Shown piece by piece: positions 1 through 7,882 of a stretch of DNA of 64,000 nt. The number at the start of each line of letters is the position of its first letter. Position 1 is the first letter of the stretch. The notes under the pieces were generated by a model. It ran no database searches, was not told the DNA's origin, and saw only the letters and a list, made by a program, of their open reading frames with translations. The DNA is from Vicinamibacteria bacterium. GTDB taxonomy: Bacteria > Acidobacteriota > Vicinamibacteria > Fen-336 > JAGNNV01. The stretch covers positions 1-64,000 of the forward strand of contig JAIBCN010000056.1 of the NCBI GenBank assembly GCA_019694155.1. Direction: 5' to 3'. A program made the position numbers and the translations under genes.

Positions 1-330
1 CATCGGCACCCGGCTGCGGCGACCCGCTCGCGCTTTGCGCGAGCTTTGTCGCCTTGCTTCGGTCGTCGATTCCCGCCGCCTCCACATCGGACTGGCCCGC
101 GCGGTTCCAAGTCGGCCGCTCATCGGCACCCGGCTGCGGCGACCCGCTCGCGCTTTGCGCGAGCTTTGTCGCCTTGCTTCGGTCGTCGATTCCCGCCGCC
201 TCCACATCGGACTGGCCCGCGCGGTTCCAAGTCGGCCGCTCATCGGCGTCCGGCTGCGGCGATGCGCTCGCGCTTCGCGCGAGCTTCTTCGCCTTGCTTC
301 GGTCGTCAATTCCCGCCGCCTTACGTCGGG
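1..330. repeat. 120-bp tandem repeat, about 2.75 copies, running off the left edge
   Basis: Bases 1-120 and 121-240 are identical. A third, diverged copy starts at 241 and stays recognisable to about 330. Each unit carries a perfect 8-bp stem, GCTCGCGC / GCGCGAGC, with a 3-nt loop (26-44, 146-164, 266-284). In the third copy the loop changes from TTT to TTC while the stem is kept. The array probably continues to the left of the window. Open reading frames across it are repetitive, low-complexity and overlapping in several frames, so I do not call a gene. From 331 to 467 I see nothing recognisable. Confidence 0.9.
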
Positions 331-467
331 TTCGCGCGATCGGGTGGGGAACGCCGGCATCAGAAGGAGCCTCAGGCCTTCGGGCGAGAGCTATGGAGGA
401 GCGCCTCAGCCCTTCCTGGGTGCCTGTGACAGGTGCTGGAATCCGGGGCGCGTTGGTCCCTGTCGGG

Positions 468-3140
468 CTACTCTTCGGCGAGGGCCCGCATCGGTGAAAT
501 ACGGGTCGCGCGGTAGGTGGGGACGAGGCAGGCGGCGATCGCGATCGCGCCGAGGAGAATCGCGGTGAGCGCGAGGGTCTCTCCATGAAAGCCCGGGACC
601 CCGAAGAGCGACGCCTGCATGGCGCGTCCGGCCCACCACGATCCCAGAACGCCAAGAGTCATCCCCGCCGAGAGCAAACGCAGCGCCAGCGTGACGAATT
701 CCCTCGAGACCTGGCTCGGGCGCGCTCCCAGCGCCAGCCGGACACCGATCTCCCGCTGGCGCTGGGAGACCGCGTAACTCAACAGACCATAGGTGCCGAT
801 CGCGGTCAGGAGGACGGCGACGCTCGCGAAGAGGCCCGCCATCAACGCGGGCAGGCGTTGCGCCGCGAGGCTCGTGGCGACGCGGTGCTCCATGGCCCGC
901 ACGTCGCTGAGCGCCACTTCGGGGTCGACGCCGTGAACCACCTGCTGCAACGTCGCGCTGAACGAGTCGGGAGCGGTCTGCGTCCTCACGACCACGAAGA
1001 GGTCGTTGTTGATCGGGCCTTGTCCGTACGGGAAGTAGACGGCGCCCTGCTGCGCGCTCTCGCTGAGCGTGGCCTGCTTAGCGGCGCCCACGACGCCCAC
1101 GACCGTGAATGCCTCGGTGGCGGGACCGATCTCCGAGCCTGAGAAGAGGCGCCGGCCGACCGCACCACCTTCGGGCCAGTAGCGTCGCGCGAAGTCGTCA
1201 TCCACGACGCACACCCGCATGGGGCCGGCCGTGTCCGCGGCGTCGAGGAATCGGCCTTCGCGCAACACGAAGCCGAGAGCCGCGAAGTAGTCGCCACCCA
1301 CCCCGTACGAATAGTGGCCCTGCAGGGACGCGCCGGGAGGCGGGACGTAACCTTCGACGCGCACCGCGCTCTTGCCGCTCCATCCGTCGAGCGGGATATG
1401 GGTGGCGACACCCACCGAACGAACGCCGGGCTGCCGTTGAAGCTCGTCCAGCACTCGTTCCGCGAATCCAACTCGCGCGGTCCTGCTTGGATAGCCCTTC
1501 GTGGTCATCACCGCGAGTCCGCTCAGGACCCCGTCCGGCTCGAAGCCCGGCGCCACCGCCATCACGCGATGGAGACTGATGGTCAGCAGTCCCGCTCCGG
1601 AGAGGAGGACGAAGGCCAGGGCCACCTGCGCCACGAGCAGTATCTGACGCAGATGCTGGGCGGAGCGACGGGTGGTGCTGCCGCGCGACTCCGTGCCGAG
1701 TGCCATGGCGCCGTGGCCCCGGAGGCTGTACCACGCGAGGGGCAGGCCCATCGCCGCGCCCATGAGAACGGCGGCGACGAGAGCCGCCACGACGACCCGG
1801 ATGTCGAGGGTGACTCGCGCGCCGAGTGGCATTCGGCTCGCGGCGAGATCCGGCAGCACACTCAGCGCGGAGGCGGCGAGAGCAAGCCCCAGCACGGCGC
1901 CCGTCAAGGTCACAAGAGTGGTCTCGGTCAGCGCGTCGGCCACGATGTGGCGGCGGCTCGCTCCGATCACGTGGCGCAAAGCGAGTTCCCGGGCACGCGC
2001 GGTCGCGCGGATGAGGAAGAGGTTCGCGACGTTGAAGCATCCGATCATCAGCAGGAACACCGCGCCTGCCTGCAGCAGGAGCAGCGTCGGCCGGATGGAC
2101 GCGACGTGATCGGCATGCAGAGGGACGATCCGTGAGCGAAAACCGACCGCGGCCATCATCGCGGTCTGTGGATCATCCGCGCCCACCGCGGCGTTGTGGG
2201 CGTCGATCTGCGCCTGGGCGTCCGCCAGGGACGCGGAAGGAGCGAGTCTCGCGATCATCTGTCGGGCGCCCCCTCCCGAATGACGCCGTGACGCAGCGCG
2301 CTCGGCGGGACTCGAGGACAACGGGAAGAAGAGGCGCGCGCTCGACGAGAGAAAGCTGAAGTCGGGAGGAAGCAGGCCCACGACCGTCATGTCGAGGCCG
2401 TCCACCCGGAGGCGGCGCCCGAGAACATCCGGATCGGCGTCCATGCGCTGCCGCCAGAAGGCATCGGTGAGGATGACCACGCGATCGGTCGCGTACGTCG
2501 TTTCGGCCTCCGTGAAGGCGCGCCCGAGGATGGGGCCCCGTCCCAGCGTCTCGAAGAACTCGGGCGAGACGCGCAGCACATCCTCACGCTCCGTCCCGCT
2601 CGGCCCGCTCACCACCGCGGTATCGCCCCGGTAGGCGGCCAGGGAAACGAGGGCGGGGATTCGCCCGCGGCGCTCGTAGTAGTTCGGGAGCGAGCAACCG
2701 TCGTCCGGCACGCCGGCCTTCGGGTACGCGTTGAAGATCCGGACCAGCCGGTCGGGGTCGGGAAAGGGCAAGGGCCGGACCAGCACGCCGTCGATGGTGG
2801 CGAAGATCGCGAGGTTCGACGCCAGACACAGGCTGAGCGTCGCGAGCACGGCGAAAGTGAAGCCGGGCGTCCTGCGAAACCGGCGAGCCGCCTGGCGCAG
2901 ATCGCGGCCGAGTTCGTCGAAGGGACGCAGCCCGCGCGCCTCGCGACAGTCATCCTTGACCGTGTCGAGTGCGCCGAGTTCCAGGCGCGCCCGCCGCCCC
3001 GCTTCGGTTGCGGACAGGCCCGAGCGCATCAGCTCCTCGGTGCGCAGATCGAGGTGAAGTCGGAGTTCCTCGTGCAGATCCTGCTCGAAGCCGGGACGCC
3101 GCAAGAGTGCTCGCAGGCCGAGGCGCAGCCGCGCCCACAT
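468..3140 (-). CDS. ADOP-family ABC transporter permease (orphan MacB/FtsX type)
   Basis: An 890-residue inner-membrane permease of the 'Acidobacterial duplicated orphan permease' type. The first ~75 residues are the soluble permease prefix typical of this family (FEQDLHEELRLHLDLRTEEL). Next come a transmembrane segment at about 95-115, a MacB-like periplasmic core, and two FtsX-like four-helix permease blocks (about 370-480 and 770-885); the last contains YAVSQRQREIGVRLALGA. No ABC ATPase gene is adjacent, which fits the 'orphan' label. It starts 1 nt after the padR stop codon, so the two are surely cotranscribed. By analogy with MacB it could drive export or mechanotransmission, but the substrate is unknown. 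Confidence 0.9.
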   Translation of the reverse strand: MWARLRLGLRALLRRPGFEQDLHEELRLHLDLRTEELMRSGLSATEAGRRARLELGALDTVKDDCREARGLRPFDELGRDLRQAARRFRRTPGFTFAVLATLSLCLASNLAIFATIDGVLVRPLPFPDPDRLVRIFNAYPKAGVPDDGCSLPNYYERRGRIPALVSLAAYRGDTAVVSGPSGTEREDVLRVSPEFFETLGRGPILGRAFTEAETTYATDRVVILTDAFWRQRMDADPDVLGRRLRVDGLDMTVVGLLPPDFSFLSSSARLFFPLSSSPAERAASRRHSGGGARQMIARLAPSASLADAQAQIDAHNAAVGADDPQTAMMAAVGFRSRIVPLHADHVASIRPTLLLLQAGAVFLLMIGCFNVANLFLIRATARARELALRHVIGASRRHIVADALTETTLVTLTGAVLGLALAASALSVLPDLAASRMPLGARVTLDIRVVVAALVAAVLMGAAMGLPLAWYSLRGHGAMALGTESRGSTTRRSAQHLRQILLVAQVALAFVLLSGAGLLTISLHRVMAVAPGFEPDGVLSGLAVMTTKGYPSRTARVGFAERVLDELQRQPGVRSVGVATHIPLDGWSGKSAVRVEGYVPPPGASLQGHYSYGVGGDYFAALGFVLREGRFLDAADTAGPMRVCVVDDDFARRYWPEGGAVGRRLFSGSEIGPATEAFTVVGVVGAAKQATLSESAQQGAVYFPYGQGPINNDLFVVVRTQTAPDSFSATLQQVVHGVDPEVALSDVRAMEHRVATSLAAQRLPALMAGLFASVAVLLTAIGTYGLLSYAVSQRQREIGVRLALGARPSQVSREFVTLALRLLSAGMTLGVLGSWWAGRAMQASLFGVPGFHGETLALTAILLGAIAIAACLVPTYRATRISPMRALAEE

Positions 3141-3141
3141 C

Positions 3142-3483
3142 TCAGAAATCCTCCGCGGTGGTCTCGAGCGCCGCCGAGATGGCGGTCGCGAGGCGGTTCC
3201 ATCCCGCCGTCTCTTCCTTGAGGCGGCGGCGTCCCGCGGAGGTGACGGTGTAGAACTTTGCGCGCCGGTTGTTGTCGCTCTGCCCCCACTCGGATTCGAT
3301 CAGGCCCTGCTGCTCGAGCCGGTAGAGCGCGGGATAGAGCGAGCCCTGGGGAATGTCGAGGGCGTCGCCCGAGATCTGACGAATGCGCAGCAACACCCCG
3401 TAGCCGTGGAGCGGTCTCAGAGAGACCGCCTTGAGGATCAGCATGTCCAGGGTGCCCGGCAGCAGGTCGGCGTTCTCACTCAT
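3142..3483 (-). CDS. PadR-family transcriptional regulator
   Basis: A 113-residue winged-helix protein with the PadR N-terminal domain: LLPGTLDMLILKAVSL, then LHGYGVLLRI and QGSLYPALYRLEQQGLI. The C-terminal part (YYTVTSAGRRRL-like, here FYTVTSAGRRRL) is the usual wing and helix. It is the first gene of a two-gene unit with the ADOP permease, a pairing common in Acidobacteriota. An inverted repeat just upstream (3511-3539) is a good candidate for its own operator, so autorepression is likely. The effector is unknown. Confidence 0.93.
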   Translation of the reverse strand: MSENADLLPGTLDMLILKAVSLRPLHGYGVLLRIRQISGDALDIPQGSLYPALYRLEQQGLIESEWGQSDNNRRAKFYTVTSAGRRRLKEETAGWNRLATAISAALETTAEDF

Positions 3484-3510
3484 GGGGATCCACGCTCCTC
3501 TCCTAGCGCG

Positions 3511-3546
3511 ACTAGGAGTCTCGCGCTGTCTCTCCTAGTTTGTCAA
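3511..3546 (-). promoter_or_regulatory. padR promoter with PadR-type operator
   Basis: On the minus strand TTGACA (3546-3541) is a consensus -35 box. Immediately after it comes a perfect inverted repeat ACTAGGAG-N13-CTCCTAGT (3539-3511). A further CTCCTAG/CTAGGAG pair with a 5-nt spacer covers 3500-3518, so three half-sites sit on one face of the promoter. The placement between -35 and the start of transcription suggests repression of padR-ADOP by PadR. The -10 box itself is weak. Operator assignment is inference from symmetry and position. Confidence 0.6.
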
Positions 3547-3573
3547 GGAGAGACGTAACGATGGCACGATATC

Positions 3574-3626
3574 GACGGTAATTGTCATTCAGGCCACTGT
3601 CCGCTTTGGACCGCCGCGCCTACACT
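3574..3626 (+). promoter_or_regulatory. Regulatory box A, shared with 7809-7862
   Basis: The 28-nt segment 3574-3601 matches 7809-7836 at 25 of 28 positions (core AATTGTCATT, then GGCCACTGTC). In both places a TACACT -10-like hexamer follows 19-20 nt later (3621-3626 here). No good -35 hexamer is present, which fits activation by an AraC-type protein. Here it precedes the PLP enzyme operon; the other copy precedes the CocE-type hydrolase and overlaps the start of the FtrA-like regulator. The two TGTC elements could be direct-repeat half-sites. Confidence 0.6.
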
Positions 3627-3666
3627 CCTGACCCGGGCGACACACCTTCAATCGATGGGAGAACGC

Positions 3667-4824
3667 ATGACCGCATCACAGACCGGTTCGACATCCTGGC
3701 GGCAGGAGTGGTTTCCGATTCATGGCGCCGCCTACCTCAACACGGCGGCCCAGTCGGCCATGCCGCGCGTCTCGCATGACGCGGTTCAGATCGCCCTCGA
3801 CGCCAAGCGCTATCCGCACCATCAGAGCGACGCGGTGTGGTTCGATCTGACCGATCGCCTGCGCCGGTCGCTGTCGAGCCTGATCCAAGCCGCGCCCGAC
3901 GAGATCGCGCTCGCCACCGGCGCCACCACCGGTCTGCAGGTGATGGCTCACGGACTCGCGTGGGCGCCCGGCGACGAGATCCTCACCGCCGAGGGGGAGT
4001 TTCCGATTCAGTACAGCACCTGGAAGCCCCTGGAGGCGCGCGAGGGAGTGGCCCTGAAGATCGCCGCGCCGCGGGGGCGCTTCGTGACGGCGGACGATCT
4101 CATTGCGGCGATGACACCCAGGACGCGGGTGGTGTCGGTCAGCCACGTGCGGTTCGACGACGGATCGCTGCTCGACGCCGCCCGCGTCGCCGCCGCTTGT
4201 CGTGAGCGCGGTGCGACGTTCGTGCTCGACGTGACTCAATCGTGTGGCGCGCTGCCCCTTGATGTCCGCGAGCTGGGGGCCGACTTCCTGGTGTGCGCCG
4301 GCTACAAGTGGCTTCTGAGCCCTTACGGCACCGGTTTCCTCTGGGCGAACCGCGAGGCCATGCGGGCTCTTCGCCCCGGCCCGTTCTATTGGATGGGCCA
4401 GGACGTCCATGCCTTCGCCAGCCTGAACATGGTCGATCCCGCGCCGGCCCAGGGCGCTCGGCGATTCGACGTGCCGGAGGCGGCGAGCCGCTTCAATCTC
4501 AATCTGACGGCCATGGAGGCGTCCGTGGCCTTCGTCAACCGCGTGAGTCCCGAGGTCGTGCGCGAGAACAATGCGCGGCTGATCGCCTATCTGTTCGACC
4601 ATCTGCCCGACGGACTCACGCCGGCGAGCCCCGTCGACCCGGCGCAACGCGGCCCCTACGGTTGCTTCGTCGCGCCGACCCGGGAACGGACCGTGGCTCT
4701 GCACCAGAAGTTGCGGCAGGCGAATGTGTTCGTGAGCCTGCGCAATGGCAGGATCCGGGTGTCGCCGCATCTGTTCAATTCGGAACGGGACATCGACCGG
4801 CTCATCAGCGTGGCGGCGGCCTGA
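3667..4824 (+). CDS. Class V aminotransferase-fold PLP-dependent enzyme
   Basis: About 385 residues with fold-type I class V features: SHVRFDDGSLLD and LDVTQSCGALPLDV in the cofactor-binding region, and the PLP lysine in FLVCAGYKWLLSPYGTGFLW. The family includes cysteine desulfurases, isopenicillin-N epimerase-like proteins and kynureninase-like enzymes; I cannot assign a substrate. An in-frame ATG lies at 3655, but GGGAGAA just before 3667 is a good ribosome-binding site, so I use 3667. It is first in an operon with RidA, a dienelactone hydrolase and DinB. RidA removes enamine/imine products released by PLP enzymes, which suggests this enzyme is a lyase or makes a reactive imine. Confidence 0.85.
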   Translation: MTASQTGSTSWRQEWFPIHGAAYLNTAAQSAMPRVSHDAVQIALDAKRYPHHQSDAVWFDLTDRLRRSLSSLIQAAPDEIALATGATTGLQVMAHGLAWAPGDEILTAEGEFPIQYSTWKPLEAREGVALKIAAPRGRFVTADDLIAAMTPRTRVVSVSHVRFDDGSLLDAARVAAACRERGATFVLDVTQSCGALPLDVRELGADFLVCAGYKWLLSPYGTGFLWANREAMRALRPGPFYWMGQDVHAFASLNMVDPAPAQGARRFDVPEAASRFNLNLTAMEASVAFVNRVSPEVVRENNARLIAYLFDHLPDGLTPASPVDPAQRGPYGCFVAPTRERTVALHQKLRQANVFVSLRNGRIRVSPHLFNSERDIDRLISVAAA

Positions 4825-4872
4825 CGCCGTCGCCCGAGAGCCTCAATTGAAAGTGTCAAAAAAGGAGTCGCC

Positions 4873-5367
4873 GTGACCACCCCCTACGATCGTCTCAAGG
4901 CGCTCAAGATCACCCTTCCCGACGCGCCGCCGCCCGTGGTGGCCGGATACGTTCCCGTGTTCGCGCCGTTCGTGCGGACCGGGAATCACATCTATCTCTC
5001 TGGGCGCCTCGCCAAGCGGGACGGTGAGATATGGGTGGGCAAACTCGGCGACGGCGTGACCGCGGCGGAAGGGAAGCAGGCCGCGCGGGGCATCGCCATT
5101 GAGTTGATCGCAACCCTGCACGCCGCCCTTGGGGACCTCGAGCACGTGCAGCGCCTCGTGCGCCTGCTGGTGTTCGTGAACAGCACGGAGCGATTCACGG
5201 AGCCCCATGTCGTCGCCAATGGCGCGTCGGAGCTGTTCGTGGAAGTGCTCGGCGACCGCGGCGTTCACGCCCGCAGCGCGGTCGGCGTCGCCCAGACGCC
5301 GTTTGGCGCCTGCGTCGAGATCGAGTTGATTGCAGAAGTCACGGGTTCCGTCGCGCACCATGCCTGA
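4873..5367 (+). CDS. RidA-family enamine/imine deaminase
   Basis: A 164-residue YjgF/YER057c/UK114-family protein. Visible family features are YLSGRLAKRDGE near residue 40, GKQAARGIAIELIATLHAALGDL, and the C-terminal active-site region ARSAVGVAQTPFGACVEIE, with the substrate-binding Arg and the conserved Glu retained. Known RidA proteins hydrolyse reactive 2-iminobutyrate/2-aminoacrylate-type products of PLP enzymes. The start is GTG with a strong AAAGGAG 5 nt upstream. It is longer than E. coli RidA because of its N-terminus, as in other RidA subfamilies. It lies 48 bp after the PLP enzyme and overlaps the next gene by 8 bp. Confidence 0.9.
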   Translation: MTTPYDRLKALKITLPDAPPPVVAGYVPVFAPFVRTGNHIYLSGRLAKRDGEIWVGKLGDGVTAAEGKQAARGIAIELIATLHAALGDLEHVQRLVRLLVFVNSTERFTEPHVVANGASELFVEVLGDRGVHARSAVGVAQTPFGACVEIELIAEVTGSVAHHA

Positions 5368-6178
5368 ACGGAGCCTGGCCGACGACGATCGTCTCGAGGA
5401 CTTCGCTCACCGCGCGATTACTTTCGAAGGCGTCACGAAGACCGTTCATGTCGCGGGCGCCGGGCCCGCGGTGATCGTCATGACGGAGATGCCGGGGATC
5501 AGTCCCCAGGTGGCGCGGTTCAGTCGATGGGTGCGCGACGCCGGGTTCACCGTCTACATGCCGTCACTGTTCGGGCGTGACGGTGCGGTTGCCACAGCCG
5601 ACGAAGGCGCCGAGGTGTTTCGACGCGCCTGCGTGAGTGCGGAATTCCGTGCCCTGGCCGCGAATGAGTCGAGCCCGGTCACGGTCTGGCTGCGCGCCCT
5701 GGCGAGGCTGGCGCACGTCGAGTGCGGCGGCCCGGGCGTCGGCGCGATCGGGATGTGCTTCACCGGGAACTTCGCCCTGACCATGATGCTCGAACCGGCG
5801 ATGCTGGCTCCCGTCCTCGCTCAGCCGACGCTCCCTCTCGGGGATCCCGCCGGACTCGAGATCGCGCCCGATGAACTCAGAGCGGTTCGCGACCGGCTCG
5901 ACCGGGAAGATCTCACTGTGCTCGGGTATCGGTTCGCGGGAGACACTTTCTGCACGGCGCAGCGATTCGCCGCCTACGCCGAGGCCCTGGGCAGCCGGTT
6001 CGTCGCCCGGGTGCTTCCGGATAGCGCCGCGAATCCCGACGTGCCGCCGTTCTTCGCCCGGCATGTGAGGAGCCCGCACAGCGTGGTGACCGTCCACCTG
6101 ATCGATGAAGCCGGCCAGCCGACGATCGCCGCTCGCGATGAAATCCTGGCCTTCTTCGCGCGACGCCTGGGAAGGTAG
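5360..6178 (+). CDS. Dienelactone hydrolase family protein
   Basis: A 272-residue alpha/beta hydrolase of the dienelactone hydrolase family. A Cys-Asp-His triad can be placed at Cys133 (GVGAIGMCFTGNFAL), Asp195 (YRFAGDTF) and His240 (RSPHSVVTV). Dienelactone hydrolases open lactone rings in aromatic degradation, but many family members act on other esters. A longer frame from TTG at 5330 exists. I prefer ATG 5360, which overlaps the RidA stop codon by 8 nt and indicates translational coupling. Confidence 0.88.
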   Translation: MPERSLADDDRLEDFAHRAITFEGVTKTVHVAGAGPAVIVMTEMPGISPQVARFSRWVRDAGFTVYMPSLFGRDGAVATADEGAEVFRRACVSAEFRALAANESSPVTVWLRALARLAHVECGGPGVGAIGMCFTGNFALTMMLEPAMLAPVLAQPTLPLGDPAGLEIAPDELRAVRDRLDREDLTVLGYRFAGDTFCTAQRFAAYAEALGSRFVARVLPDSAANPDVPPFFARHVRSPHSVVTVHLIDEAGQPTIAARDEILAFFARRLGR

Positions 6179-6215
6179 TCCGTCGCGTCTCTCGAGAATG
6201 GAGAATGGAGAACGT

Positions 6216-6761
6216 ATGGAATCGTTGAACTTCGCATACGGCGACGCCCGCATGCTCCTGGCGCGAACCCCGGCCACGATTCGGGCGCTCGTCGACGGCC
6301 TTCCCGACCACTGGCTGGACGCAGACGAAGGCCCTGGCACCTGGAGCCCGCGCCGAGTGGTCGGCCACCTGATCCTCTGTGACCGGAGGAACTGGATGCC
6401 GCGCCTCGAGTGGATCCTGCAACACGGGGCGGCGCGCCCCTTCGAGCCGTTCAACCAGGCCGAGGTTTACGAAGCGGGCGCCGGAATCGGTGCGCTCCTC
6501 ACCGAATTCGAATCCCTCCGCGCCGCGAACCTCGCGAGACTCGAGGCGAAGAGGCTCGCCGCCGCCGATTTCGACCGGTCGGGACTGCATCCGACTCTGG
6601 GTCTGGTGACCCTCCGACAACTCGTCGCCACCTGGGCCGTCCACGATTCCGATCACCTCGTCCAGATCTCACGGGTGATCGCGAAGCGCTATACGCACGA
6701 TGTCGGCCCGTGGCGGGCGTTCCTCAACGTCCTGGGAGATCGGCCGCGGCGGGCCGATTGA
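6216..6761 (+). CDS. DinB-family protein (putative metal-dependent enzyme)
   Basis: A 181-residue DinB/YfiT four-helix-bundle protein. The likely metal ligands are the His of RRVVGHLILCDRRNW (about residue 51) and the HxxxH of WAVHDSDHLVQISRVI near residue 147. Family members act as thiol-dependent S-transferases or are of unknown activity. GGAG at 6207-6210 selects ATG 6216 over the in-frame ATG at 6198. It is the last gene of the PLP/RidA/DLH operon, 37 bp after the hydrolase, and converges with the FtrA-like gene. Confidence 0.88.
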   Translation: MESLNFAYGDARMLLARTPATIRALVDGLPDHWLDADEGPGTWSPRRVVGHLILCDRRNWMPRLEWILQHGAARPFEPFNQAEVYEAGAGIGALLTEFESLRAANLARLEAKRLAAADFDRSGLHPTLGLVTLRQLVATWAVHDSDHLVQISRVIAKRYTHDVGPWRAFLNVLGDRPRRAD

Positions 6762-6803
6762 GCCTCGATGGATCGTGGCCGGCCGCGGGCTTTCCGCGCT
6801 GTG

Positions 6804-7823
6804 CTACTTCCGTCCTCGAGCTCCCCTGCGGTGGAATCGGCCGCGGTACGCGCTGGGGCTTACCTTGACTCCGACCCGAAAGTGGTGCCTGAACACTGCA
6901 GCGGATCCGAACCCGGACTCCTGCGCGACCTCTTCGATGGAGAGCGTTGTGGTTTCGAGGAGGTCTTTCGCGCGCCGCAGGCGGAGGCCGGTGATCCATT
7001 GGAGAGGGCTCGCGCCCGTCGTGGCGGTGAAGCGACGCGAGAGCGTCCGCTTGCTCGTGTGGGCCGCGCGGGCGAGGTCGGCCACGGTGATCGGGCCTTG
7101 CAACCTTCCCTGCGCCCAGTGCAGCAGCTTCGACAGCCAGGGGTGCGCGGCTTCGCCAATCGGTTTGTCGATGAACTGCGCCTGACCTCCCTCGCGATGC
7201 GGCGGGACGACGGCACGGCGCGCGACCGCGTTCGCGGCGATCGCGCCGAAATCCTTGCGAATGATGTGCAGGCACAAGTCGATGCCGGCCGCGCTGCCCG
7301 CGGAGGTGAGGATGTCGCCTTCGTCGAGGTAGAGCACGTCGGGTTCGACGCGCACCAGGGGGAAGGCCTTCCTCATCGCGTCCACGAAGCTCCAGTGCGT
7401 GGTGGCGCGCCGGCCGTTCAGGAGGCCCGTGGCGGCCAGGACGAAGGATCCCACGCAAAGCGAAACCAGGCGTGCGCCACGTTCGTGGGCCCGGATGAGC
7501 GCACGCACGAGCTCCGGCGGCGGCGGAGCGATCGGCTTCGGCCACCCCGGAATGACGATGGTGTCGGCGTGCTGCAGGTCGCGAAGACCGTGGGTCGGCT
7601 GGACGGTGATGCCGCCGATCGCGCGAACCGGGCGCTTGTTCAGGCCGCACACCGAGAACTCGTACCACGGGCTCATCTCCGGACGGGGGAGCCCGAACAT
7701 CTCCACCACGATCCCGAACTCGAAGGTGCACAGACCCTCGTAAGCCAGGACGACGACGCGGTGCGGCGCAGGCGAGCGGTTGAGGGTTCCGGCGCGTGGC
7801 ACGATCTTGACGATAATTGTCAT
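6804..7823 (-). CDS. FtrA/GlxA-type AraC-family transcriptional regulator
   Basis: About 339 residues. The N-terminal DJ-1/PfpI-like domain (RVVVLAYEGLCTFEFGIVVEMFGL to about residue 190, with ARLVSLCVGSFVLAATGLL carrying the nucleophile-elbow Cys) is probably a ligand sensor. The C-terminal AraC DNA-binding domain follows (ITVADLARAAHTSKRTLSRRF and LSIEEVAQESGFGSAAVFRHHF, about 230-325). The overall layout matches FtrA. Start uncertain: ATG 7823 lies inside the shared regulatory box, and on the minus strand TTGACA-N17-TATCGT (7838-7810) would start transcription downstream of it, so GTG 7802 is a serious alternative. It is divergent from the CocE hydrolase. Confidence 0.88.
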   Translation of the reverse strand: MTIIVKIVPRAGTLNRSPAPHRVVVLAYEGLCTFEFGIVVEMFGLPRPEMSPWYEFSVCGLNKRPVRAIGGITVQPTHGLRDLQHADTIVIPGWPKPIAPPPPELVRALIRAHERGARLVSLCVGSFVLAATGLLNGRRATTHWSFVDAMRKAFPLVRVEPDVLYLDEGDILTSAGSAAGIDLCLHIIRKDFGAIAANAVARRAVVPPHREGGQAQFIDKPIGEAAHPWLSKLLHWAQGRLQGPITVADLARAAHTSKRTLSRRFTATTGASPLQWITGLRLRRAKDLLETTTLSIEEVAQESGFGSAAVFRHHFRVGVKVSPSAYRGRFHRRGARGRK

Positions 7824-7862
7824 TTGGGCCACTGTCAACGAGCGAGGCGGGCGGTCTACACT
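7809..7862 (+). promoter_or_regulatory. Regulatory box B and CocE promoter, overlapping the ftrA-like start
   Basis: Bases 7809-7836 repeat box A (3574-3601) at 25 of 28 positions, and TACACT (7857-7862) follows 20 nt later as a plausible -10 for the CocE-type gene at 7883. On the opposite strand the same bases hold TTGACA-N17-TATCGT (7838 down to 7810), a plausible sigma-70 promoter for the regulator gene. A protein bound to the box would occlude that promoter, so activation rightwards and autorepression leftwards is a simple model. Confidence 0.6.
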
Positions 7863-7882
7863 CTGCCGCAGGAGACCGAGAG

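Noticed and set aside
35..568. Repetitive Arg/Ala-rich frames across the 120-bp repeat
   Set aside because: They exist in three frames at once, follow the DNA repeat exactly and have no domain or credible start signal.
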